This document shows, piece after piece, positions 59,201 to 64,000 of a stretch of 64,000 nt of DNA. Each line of letters begins with the position of its first letter. Position 1 is the stretch's first letter. The translations under genes and the position numbers were made by a program. Under the pieces are notes generated by a model. That model made no database searches, was not told where the DNA came from, and saw nothing but the letters and a program-made list of their open reading frames with translations. Origin of the DNA: Megaustenia siamemsis (Eukaryota; Mollusca; Gastropoda; Stylommatophora; Ariophantidae); contig JAVIAB010000047.1 of the NCBI GenBank assembly GCA_032433765.1, forward strand, positions 14,683,107-14,747,106, written 5' to 3'.

Positions 59201-62200
59201 TTTAACAGAGCAAAAGAAAGTAGAACAGTTTTAATGTTTTAACAATAATTATATATTAATTCTTTTAGTTCAATCCATTTTGATGGTTCTTTGGGTGATA
59301 GAATCAAGAACTTGTGGTCTAAACCAGAAATGGATTTGAATCCCAGCATGGTCAAAAGAATTTTCTATCCGGAGTGAAGTAAAAACTTGAAACAACTACT
59401 CAGGACAAGCGACCTTTATTCTCCTGTCCTATATATATAATATATATATATCCCCCACCCCCAATTGGATAATTTCAATTAATATTTGTGCTGTGTTACC
59501 CTGCCTTGAAAGGTCACAACAAACAGAATAGAGAAGTTGCTAATCTTTAGCTGTCCAAAGTTTTCTTTAAATTTATTAAAAATTGGTGTCTAAAAGTATA
59601 CTGCATGATATGAATTATTTCAAAATATATCTACTCTTTTGGCTGAATTATAAAGAAATAAAAACATTTTAATTTAGTTGATGATCGCTTGTATGTAACA
59701 GCAATGACTTATGGAGCATCTACAGATAAACATTAAAGTATAGCTTATCATAGTTTTAGTTAGTTCGTTCGTTAGCTTTAACCTCTGACGAAATCCCACC
59801 CACTCAATTTTGTGGGACTGAATTTTGCGTGTAAAGTCTGTTTTATCCCATTACAGGATGCCCCTCGCCATGCAGGCAGATTTACTCCGACTTCAGAGGT
59901 ACTAATTTTTAGGGAATTAGTAAAACCCAGGTGTCCACGCCAGGGTACGAACCCCGGCTGTTGCCGTGGTAAGCCAACCGCCTATCGATTGCGCTAACCG
60001 GACACCCATCATAGTTTTAAAAAACAATGTACATTTTGTCTTTCTATTTATCTCAAAATGTGGACTTTATGAGTTGAAATGTTGTATAGTTATGTCATTT
60101 ATCCATAAAATTGTAACAATTTGTGTTTTTTTTTTCTTCATCACATTCAAAATATTTGTAACCTTTCCATTCATAAAAAAAAAAATTTTAAAAAACTATC
60201 TTTACGTCACATAGTACCAATGCTGGTGTATGACGGGGGGACAATGACAGAACCAGAGGGATAAAGGCTGTTTGGTCAAGCAGTCGCCACGACGTGTGAG
60301 ACTCAGGATTTTTATTTCACCCCCGATAGAAAAAATCCTTTCTGTCTACCGCGGGCTTCGAACACCAGATGCCAGCTTTTCAGCCAGTGGAACAGTGGTT
60401 TTAGCCGCACGGCCACGCGCACCTCATAATCCATTCATAATTACACTTTATCATGTAATGAACATATATGATTTAACTTGCCCATGACAGTGCTGGAAAC
60501 AGGCCACCTAATCTTGCTAGATAGCTAAAGTTTGAAGAAAGATGGGAAATCTAAAACCTACAAAAAAATGTTGTGCTAAAGTTTTATTTTGATGAGCTAA
60601 AAAGCACAGAATTGAAGAAAGCTGCAAGAATCTATATCCCCAGTTGGAGCCACGGCAGAGTAGTTGTTAGTGAATTGGACTACAGAAGACACCCCCCCCC
60701 CCCAACAACCGGAAGCCTTTAAGGTTCACCCACAGCCTAAATGGGCACCTGATGTTTCTGGAGCAGAAGGATAACTCAGATCATACGTTACTCAATAATG
60801 TGTCAGATGTCAACAAAATGTAGGCGTTAACACCATATTCCTAAATATCACAGGACATGACTGAACAGTAATCTTGACCCACAACCTGTTGTCTTTTTTA
60901 ACAGTTGCAAGATCAGCAATCCAATCCAGAAAATTACAACACCAGTAGACCTTATTGACTGAACCCTGCAAGCATCATAAAGTCGTCCTGCAGTGGATCC
61001 CATCCCACTGTGGAATACCAGAAAATGAAAAAGCAGACCAGGCAAAGGAATTCACAGAAGGCAAACAACCAGATGCACCAGTTACATGTCATCAGAAGAA
61101 CCAGATAATCAAATCAATCAGAAGACCCCTAGCCTAATTTTCAAAATGTCTACTATAATATGAATAAATGGAAAAAAGACATACGCTTCAGAACAAGACG
61201 CAATCAACTCCATAGTCACATGTATACAAAATTCAAGATTGGCACCACAGCCACATATACATCTGATCATGCAGCCCAATATGCTGAATAAATTTTTCAA
61301 GACTGTACTGAATATAGTCATTGTTATCATCATATGTCATACCAATTGGCGTAGATGATCATGTCCTTCCACAATTTTCTATCCACAGTACATAGTATCA
61401 ATTCTGTTGTTGACTGTTTTCCATGCCATGACACCAAGCTATCCAGTATCTTCTCTCTTTGTTGTCCACGATCACTCTTTCCTTGTATTTTGCCAGTTGT
61501 AACCAAGTATTCCAACTTTCCTTTTCTCATGATGTGCCTAAAAAATGTTGATGGTTTATTTCTGATGATTCTTAGGAGCTGCCGTTTTGTGTTGGCCTCT
61601 TTGAGAACTTCCTCATTGGTCTTTTTAGCTGTCCAGGGAACTTTCAACATTCTTCTGAGAAATCCCATCTCCATGGTCTCTAATCGTCTATTCATTTGTT
61701 TATTTACTGTCCATGATTCACTTTCATAGTTCAAAATAGCTCTATATAGCACTGATGAACCCTCTTTCTCTGTTCTAATAACACAGACTTGTTGCACAAG
61801 ACATTTTTCATTTTCTGAAATGCTATTTTGGTCTGTGCTATTCTACTTTTTATTTCTGTGGTGCATCTTCCATCTGATGTTATTATTGTGCCCAAGTATT
61901 CAATGTTCTGCACTTACTTTAGATTTGTCTACTTTATTTTTATGTTGCATGGTGGTGATGATTGTTTCTTCAATATGATCATTACTTCTGTTTTCTTACT
62001 ACTCAGACTGAGACCTTTCGTGTTGCTTTCTTTCACTATCATGTCTATCATTTCTTGTAATTCATTCTCCGTTTCTGAAATTAAGACGTATGTTGCAGAT
62101 TATTTATGTTGTGACCACTAACTTCAATTCAATTTTTGTCTACTATTGATCTCATAATAATTTTGCTGTAAAGTGAGAACAAATCTGGCGACAGAACACA

Positions 62201-62862
62201 ACCTTGTCTGGCTCCTTGTTTTATACATGTGAACTGTCCTGTTATGTTGTTAATTCTTATTGGTGCTGTTTGTTGCAAAACATATTTTTTATAATTTATT
62301 TACTGAATATAGTACATGAGGAAAACACATTGGCTCATAGATACAACACTACAGGCAAATCTATATGGGCCACTGCAAGAACTAAAAAAAAACAGTAAAA
62401 TTTGTACAAAAAAAGACATTGCAGATATAGACAATATTTCAGGATAGACAAGACATGACTGAATTATTTCTTTCTTCTTATTAAGACTAGATTACAACCA
62501 TTTAATGCTCTTAAATATACCATTTCAAAGAAAATGTAATATGAACATAAATATATAATAATGATAGGCAAAACCTGAACTATACTTTTAAAAAAAAAAA
62601 CATTGACTCAAACAAAAATTACTCATTAATTAAACATCAAAATCAAAGTGAAAATTTAATTGGGACCAACAAATCTTACCTCTCGGCTGCGAATCTTCTG
62701 AGCAAGTGTAACTGCTGGGAGAAGTAATAGTGGATCAGTAACAGGAGGGACAGTTTGCCCTTTGCCTTTATAGATAAGCCTGAATACAGCGTCCAGCAGC
62801 ATCATAATCACAAATGATGTAGCACTAAACAGAGGATATAAGATTTTGTAAACTAAACCCAT
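42415..62862 (-). CDS. FAAH2: fatty-acid amide hydrolase 2-like gene, 7 exons, complete
   Basis: Exons in transcript order are 62862-62680, 59199-58971, 57326-57117, 49215-49096, 48148-47991, 46673-46575 and 43017-42415. They sum to 1602 nt, a 533-residue protein plus stop, close to the 532 of human FAAH2 (recalled). Every intron is GT-AG and the phases (0,1,1,1,0,0) join without a break. The product should be a serine hydrolase of the amidase-signature family that cleaves fatty-acid amides such as oleamide and anandamide at a membrane. Residues 11-30 form a hydrophobic N-terminal segment. The triad is Lys131 (GVPLSVKEAF), cis-Ser206 (IVGGSSGGEG) and nucleophile Ser230 (GSDIGGSIRMP), the same numbers as I recall for the human enzyme. 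The C-terminal part carries the family motifs LYPSHP, FNFAYTG and VTQCPLG. The assignment rests on the whole architecture; FAAH2 rather than another amidase is well supported. Confidence 0.95.
43080..43392 (-). repeat. 30-bp minisatellite in FAAH2 intron 6, about 10 copies
   Basis: Units like CAAACATACAACAAATCTTG with GCAGATAGA. Minus-strand frames of CCMFVHLARF type are repeat artefacts. Confidence 0.88.
43412..43665 (-). mobile_element. RTE-B 3' end
   Basis: Minus strand MRRGKLEYLVTTSKIKGKRD, LDSLVSCHGKQSTTELIRCT and DRRLWKDMIAYANRYGT before the ATGATGAT tail. Confidence 0.82.
43938..44290 (+). repeat. 175-bp tandem duplication
   Basis: Two copies (about 43938-44113 and 44114-44290) share AGCTTTGCNTTTACCT, CACAGGAATCAGAT, GTAATCATTTGC, GATTTATG and TCCAGCTTTTATCTTA in order, with about 20% difference. 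Confidence 0.78.
44400..44912 (+). mobile_element. LINE 3' fragment (unnamed family)
   Basis: Reads MKCVRRMTGNSLRDKIRNEE, LRKKLGIAPAIDYMRKQQIK, WFGHMTRQK, then in another frame TPDPRVDVLDKRWVDGILEA. The first two are RT C-terminal motifs. It appears to split a copy of the dispersed repeat (44280 and 44940). Confidence 0.65.
44935..45225 (+). repeat. dispersed repeat, second copy, and 35-bp array
   Basis: GGTCACCAGCGGGAATAATT matches 35231 and 58794. Positions 45050-45210 then hold drifting ATCAATATACAACA/CTTTTATCAGAT units. Confidence 0.6.
45226..45715. other. intron 6 sequence, unassigned
   Basis: No exon; a 90-codon open frame at 45448-45720 has no recognisable relative. Confidence 0.4.
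45718..45996 (-). mobile_element. SINE-3 copy
   Basis: Minus strand: GAGCCTTGGTGGCTGAGTGG, GTTAGTGTGCTCGCTTCCTG, body GTTCACCCAGCCTTTAAAAA and CCCATACGACTAGCAAGGCA end with AACCTTTACTTAC. Confidence 0.85.
46080..46572 (-). repeat. degenerate GTGTGAGGTATGTGAA array next to exon 6
   Basis: Drifting units of 10-20 bases reach to within a few bases of the exon 6 donor. Confidence 0.82.
46575..46673 (-). CDS. FAAH2: FAAH2-like exon 6 (99 bp, between two minisatellites)
   Basis: The exon is exactly 33 codons, phase 0 at both ends, between CTCACAG and GTACC. It encodes VDIAKLHVISVPDDSGALLV followed by SRVDPELKNAQLK. It matches the FAAH2 segment that follows KLKLDT. A 52-bp repeat array starts about 24 bases beyond its acceptor and a degenerate GTGTGAGGTATG-like array begins a few bases past its donor. 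Confidence 0.88.
46697..47630 (-). repeat. 52-bp minisatellite in FAAH2 intron 5, about 18 copies
   Basis: Units contain AGATAGCTAATTCAAGGTGT and ACAGAACAGAGGAGTTGTTA. Two length variants (TATATATGAG and TATATAAGAG, plus a short form lacking GAGG) alternate in an ordered way. Confidence 0.95.
47690..47925 (-). mobile_element. RTE-C 3' end
   Basis: Minus strand: FLGHVKKHNSLLKVILEGKI, GRPRLTWTSNIKRWTSQSM and a tail of (GATGAT). It ends close to exon 5. Confidence 0.82.
47991..48148 (-). CDS. FAAH2: FAAH2-like exon 5
   Basis: The exon begins after TTTTTACAG and encodes GIVENSGQFPIASESAMELL, then STGPMCRYASDLTPVLKVMA and GPQGIAKLKLDTV. TGPMCRYA and LKVMAGP are conserved FAAH2 motifs. The donor is GTTTGT, weaker than the others, and is chosen because it gives phase 0 and joins exon 6 without loss. 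Confidence 0.9.
48149..49095 (-). other. FAAH2 intron 4 with a piggyBac-related block
   Basis: TTAACTTTTTCCAGACC at about 48319 resembles a piggyBac-type end, and 48725-48960 matches the right interior of the element at 55959-57046 (AATTGAAAATTACCTGCCTT and TTTCTGGTGACGTATAACAT). A GGTAGGTAGGTTGGCAGGCA tetranucleotide run lies at 48973-49023. Confidence 0.55.
49096..49215 (-). CDS. FAAH2: FAAH2-like exon 4 (nucleophile serine)
   Basis: This 120-bp exon was not an obvious open frame. It was found by reading the amidase signature on the minus strand: GEGCILSTGASVIGIGSDIG followed by GSIRMPCFFNGVFGHK. It starts after ACATACCAG and ends before GTGAG, phase 1 at both ends. Ser230 in GGSIR is the nucleophile. 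Confidence 0.93.
49220..49798. other. FAAH2 intron 3 sequence with a paired dispersed repeat
   Basis: Positions 49450-49680 match 38437-38660. No exon. Confidence 0.5.
49803..50160 (-). mobile_element. RTE-A LINE fragment
   Basis: Minus strand: RREQLEFIVTTGKIEGRRDR, SLREWFGRRSTTEMIS, DRKLWRDVITYTSRPGT and an ATGATGAT tail. Confidence 0.83.
50165..50242. repeat. TA microsatellite, about 38 units
   Basis: An unbroken TATATA run of about 77 bases between the RTE-A and RTE-B fragments. Confidence 0.95.
50247..50425 (-). mobile_element. RTE-B 3' end, short
   Basis: Minus strand with VTAGKIQEKRDCGRQREKIL-like, SWHGKQSTTELI and the ATGATGAT tail. Confidence 0.75.
50426..51176. other. purine-rich lead of an LTR-type element
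   Basis: Strongly A/G-rich plus strand like the gag region that follows. No open frame of note. A G-homopolymer of about 20 lies at 51180-51199. Confidence 0.4.
51677..51820 (+). repeat. 46-bp tandem repeat inside gag, 3 copies
   Basis: Units with GAAGAAGGTGGCATCAATAG and TTAATAGATGTAGCAGTAGA. Confidence 0.88.
51838..51990 (+). repeat. 19-bp tandem repeat inside gag, 8 copies
   Basis: Perfect GAATAGACAGGAAAGTAGC units. Confidence 0.95.
52195..53285 (+). other. purine-rich remainder of the LTR-type element
   Basis: Same A/G bias as gag; GTTGTAGCGAATAGAC-like phrases recur. No pol frame is readable. Confidence 0.4.
53288..53590 (+). repeat. three 105-bp repeats, possible LTR U3
   Basis: GTGTTCTTCNCTCATATAGGCTGTGATTAG recurs at about 53300, 53400 and, diverged, 53500, followed by GAGACATTTATTAAT and AATGCGTTATG. 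AATAAA at 53718-53723 could be the poly-A signal. LTR identity is inference. Confidence 0.55.
53752..54402 (+). repeat. 36-bp minisatellite, 18 copies
   Basis: The unit CATTGTTACATTCTGTTGTC plus ATTGTGATGTACCTGT repeats without indels. Because 36 is a multiple of three, three long open frames (228-240 codons) appear; they are artefacts. Confidence 0.97.
54403..54955. other. unassigned DNA
   Basis: No gene recognised in this part of intron 3. Confidence 0.4.
54960..55680 (+). mobile_element. RTE-B LINE 3' end, split by a SINE
   Basis: The left part reads IEPILTYLSQSSTVDKQM, RRLEATEMGFLRRMLKVPWT, AKKTNEEILKEVNAKRQLLK and FFGHIMRR at 55216; the right part resumes at 55467 with MRRGKLEYLVTTGKIKGKRY and ends DMIAYANLYGP and ATGATGATGA. 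A short inverted RTE-B piece (55679-55710) follows. Confidence 0.85.
55217..55466 (+). mobile_element. 250-bp SINE inserted in RTE-B, 10-bp target duplication
   Basis: ATGAGAAGAG occurs at 55207-55216 and 55467-55476. The insert starts TGTTACCGGCGCCTCATTAT, contains CATGTCGTAAGAGGCGACTA, and ends GTGCCGTCTTCGGCTCGAAA plus GGACAATAG. No clear A/B boxes. Confidence 0.85.
55959..57046. mobile_element. piggyBac-like element, 1,088 bp, perfect 16-bp ends
   Basis: TTAACTCTTTCAGGAC at 55959-55974 is matched exactly in reverse by GTCCTGAAAGAGTTAA at 57031-57046. TTAA at both outer ends is the piggyBac target. The interior has no transposase. It carries one small ORF (56369-56533). Probably a non-autonomous element in FAAH2 intron 3. 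Confidence 0.75.
56369..56533 (+). CDS. small ORF, 54 aa, N-myristoylation-like start
   Basis: The frame starts MGHNISKSYDKKARPSG and ends with SASEESSGSDSDNKTG and YHTK. Gly2, Ser6 and Lys7 fit the N-myristoylation consensus; the C-terminal half is Ser/Asp/Glu-rich. It lies inside the piggyBac-like element and may be the decayed N-terminus of its transposase, or chance. Expression is unknown. Confidence 0.25.
   Translation: MGHNISKSYDKKARPSGLGLASGCLYSSTISASEESSGSDSDNKTGTLGTYHTK
57117..57326 (-). CDS. FAAH2: FAAH2-like exon 3 (cis-serine)
   Basis: The acceptor is TTTTTCAG and the donor is GTACG. The exon completes Gly138 and runs to the first base of Gly208. It encodes the substrate-channel region (AGAIPFIQTNVSEACMWFES) and IVGGSS, with Ser206 the expected cis-serine of the triad. 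The piggyBac-like element in intron 3 ends 71 bases from this exon's donor side, at 57046. Confidence 0.93.
57431..57800 (+). mobile_element. SINE-3 copy with amplified tRNA-like head
   Basis: The head phrase GGCTGAGTGGTTAGTGTGCT occurs four times at about 32-bp spacing (57440-57550) before one B-box GGGTTCAATCCCCAG. The body and end match the other SINE-3 copies (CCCATACAACTAGCAAAGCA). Confidence 0.88.
57935..58490 (+). repeat. 31-32 bp minisatellite, about 17 copies
   Basis: Units of AATCTGGAGAGACAGCAAAG plus ATGAGTTTAC or ATGAGTTTTTA in FAAH2 intron 2. The T-run length varies between copies. Confidence 0.93.
58495..58865 (+). repeat. dispersed repeat, third copy
   Basis: Shares TTCCAACATCACAGGAAAC, GGTCACCAGAAGAAGTAATA and GGAAGGTATTGG with the copies at 34890 and 44940. 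Confidence 0.55.
58971..59199 (-). CDS. FAAH2: FAAH2-like exon 2 (catalytic lysine)
   Basis: The exon opens with CTG after the acceptor TTAAAG and closes at phase 1 before GTAAGT. It encodes residues 62-137 plus one base of Gly138. The helix AYIKRAKEVNPIVNAIV is typical of the amidase N-terminal region. GVPLSVKEAF carries the catalytic Lys131. Confidence 0.93.
59205..59768. other. FAAH2 intron 1 sequence
   Basis: CTTTATTCTCCTGTCCTATAT at 59418 matches 55788 (CTTTATTCTCCGGTCCTATAT), so another dispersed element is present. No exon. Confidence 0.4.
59773..60008 (-). mobile_element. SINE-5 family copy
   Basis: Minus strand: GGTGTCCGGTTAGCGCAATC (box A), CCGGGGTTCGTACCCTGG (box B) and a body with ACCTCTGAAGTCGGAGTAAA and AAAATTCAGTCCCACAAAAT. 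Confidence 0.75.
60240..60428 (-). mobile_element. SINE-6, tRNA-headed
   Basis: Minus strand: AGGTGCGCGTGGCCGTGCGG, then GGTGTTCGAAGCCCGCGGTA. Short body with ATCGGGGGTGAAATAAAAAT. Confidence 0.6.
60647..60850 (+). mobile_element. SINE-2 copy, decayed
   Basis: GAGCCACGGCAGAGTAGTTG, GTTCACCCACAGCCTAAATG and AACACCATATTCCTAAATA survive; the B box is replaced by a C-run. Confidence 0.6.
60945..61320 (+). mobile_element. LINE fragment: RNase H C-terminus
   Basis: Reads HHKVVLQWIPSHCGIPENEK, ADQAKEFTEGKQPDAPVTCH, then in broken frames HVYKIQDWHHSHIYI-like sequence. WIPSHCGIPENEKAD is the C-terminal RNase H motif of LINEs. Different family from the element at 898-3687. Confidence 0.78.
61325..62285 (-). 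mobile_element. RTE-B LINE, longest copy here
   Basis: Minus strand from 62285: ITGQFTCIKQGARQGCVLSP, DLFSLYSKIIMRSIVD, a shift, then EYLGTIITSDGRCTTEIKSR, SESWTVNKQMNRRLETMEMG, TTGKIQGKSDRGQQREKILD and DRKLWKDMIIYANWYDI with an ATGATGAT tail. It starts in the RT palm. Confidence 0.85.
62286..62650. other. FAAH2 intron 1 sequence, unassigned
   Basis: AT-rich; no exon or element recognised before exon 1. Confidence 0.4.
62680..62862 (-). CDS. FAAH2: FAAH2-like exon 1 (start codon, membrane anchor)
   Basis: This exon encodes residues 1-61 and ends at phase 0 with codons for RSRE before a GTAAG donor. The Met start is chosen because the protein then matches the family length and places the triad at the usual positions. 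Residues 11-30 are hydrophobic and should anchor the enzyme in a membrane. The stretch PVTDPLLLLPAVTLAQKIRS is the usual lead-in to the amidase domain. The 5' UTR and promoter lie above 62862 but no motif there is convincing. Confidence 0.92.
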
Positions 62863-63640
62863 TTTATTGTGGCTGGATCACTTCCACTGGAACTAACTCT
62901 GGTCTATTATTATAATTATTATATATCTCTTTTAAATATGGCTCATTATTTTATTTTATTTCGCCGTTTTCAAAACTGACTGCATTTTAATTAGACTATT
63001 TTGTTGCGAAATGGAAGAAATGTTTTAATTGTCTTCCTTGTGACTTGCATGTAAAATGAGAATGAAACGATCACAGTGTCAATGTTTGAATTATTTGACT
63101 TTGTTTTGTGTTTTGCCATTGTAGGTCAATCTGCTGAAGCTCGACAGGAGACATATTGTCTGATTGTTGTAGAAAAGATAAAGACCTAAATAGTAAATCT
63201 AACTAACTGTGGGTCTTTAGGGGAAAAAAATGGACTGCATCAGCGAAATCAGTCTCTGCTGAGTCTCCATCCAGACTGCTGAGAGTCTGCGAAATGACTG
63301 GGCTGTGATCGTTGGTTAATCCATAAAAAAAAATGTCAAACTCAAACAACTGACTGAAAAAAAATTAATTATGATGTGTTTCTGTATTTTGATGTGAGTT
63401 TGTGGTACAGCTAAAAATACAGTAACTGAGTAACTAGCCACTGACGATGCTATAGCTGATATATCAACGCGTGAACCGGTTTTTATTGGATTGTTAATGT
63501 TGCACTTTGGACTTAACCAGGCAGTGACAGAACAAGGTCTCTCTCTCTCTCTATGGCGTCACCTGACACCGGAAGTCGATGTTCTAAATATTGCGAAGTT
63601 GATCCTTGAAAGTTATCGCCCTTGATTGATTGATTCCATA
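62863..63640. promoter_or_regulatory. upstream region of the FAAH2-like gene
   Basis: The 5' UTR and promoter should lie here, reading leftward. I see no clear TATA box or CpG-rich island. CTCTCTCTCT lies at 63539. Confidence 0.3.
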
Positions 63641-63643
63641 TAA

Positions 63644-64000
63644 CCGTGGTCTCAAACTGGGATCTCGGTACCCTATGGAAGCTCTTTCCGGGGGACCGTG
63701 AATGGATCACATATTTTCCTGAAACTACAAAATTTGAAAAATACTATTGATTTATCAACAACCCGTTTGTACTCCCCATCAGTGATCTGCCTTCGGAGAA
63801 CAATTTAATTCAAGAACAGTTTGTTGATTTGATAAATGATGGACGGTGCAAAACACGCTACCGTGAAATGTGCTGCAGTGATTTTTGGATTGAAATAGCA
63901 CAGTCCTATCCCGATGTTGAAAAGATGGCTCTTAGTGTGCTGATTCCATCTGCAACCACCTATGATTCTGAGACAACTTTTTCCACATTGAGTTACTGCG
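63644..64000 (+). mobile_element. hAT-type element: left end then transposase C-terminus
   Basis: CCGTGGTCTCAAACTGGG at 63644 matches the hAT end CAGTGGTTCTCAAACTGGG. About 100 bases later an open frame (about 63745 to the window edge) reads INNPFVLPISDLPSENNLIQ, EQFVDLINDGRCKTRYREMC, FWIEIAQSYPDVEKMALSVL and IPSATTYDSETTFSTLSYC, which is the C-terminal dimerisation region of ZBED5/SCAND3-like hAT transposases. The catalytic part is missing between the two, so it is an internally deleted copy. It continues past the window. Confidence 0.72.

Overview
This is a eukaryotic (animal) genome window, AT-rich, with multi-exon genes, large introns and dense retroelement debris. The mix of RTE-like and RNase H-bearing LINEs, several tRNA-headed SINE families, piggyBac- and hAT-type DNA transposons and many minisatellites suggests a lophotrochozoan invertebrate, perhaps a mollusc. 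That taxonomic guess is inference; no single locus proves it.

Two host genes can be supported. On the minus strand, 62862 down to 42415, lies a complete seven-exon gene for a fatty-acid amide hydrolase 2-like enzyme. Joined exons give 533 residues, all splice phases agree, and the amidase triad falls at Lys131, Ser206 and Ser230. Its 20 kb are mostly introns filled with SINEs, LINE tails, a gag remnant, a 1.1 kb piggyBac-like element and long tandem arrays. On the plus strand, three phase-compatible exons (7000-7065, 11956-12120, 14123-15092) encode the C-terminal part of a single-pass membrane protein with a long serine/acid-rich tail; its upstream exons were not found.

The rest is mobile DNA. 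Positions 1-5400 hold an RTE-like 3' end, an RNase H-bearing LINE inserted in a 48-bp array, and a decayed hAT-like transposase. Positions 5600-34400 are a patchwork of three RTE-like families (my labels RTE-A, RTE-B, RTE-C, all ending in TGATGA-type tails), a LINE with a 427-codon open RT frame (LINE-D), and SINEs in the introns of the membrane-protein gene and beyond. Positions 34400-42400 are mostly unassigned AT-rich DNA, tandem repeats and SINEs. The last few hundred bases begin a second hAT-type element whose left end sits close to its transposase C-terminus.

I found no bacterial-type operon, CRISPR array, rRNA or functional tRNA gene. The most interesting signals are structural: a hammerhead-ribozyme-like motif, a perfect-TIR piggyBac-like element, a SINE that shares its 3' tail with LINE-D, a foldback element carrying a B-box-like sequence, and a FAAH2 exon squeezed between two minisatellites.
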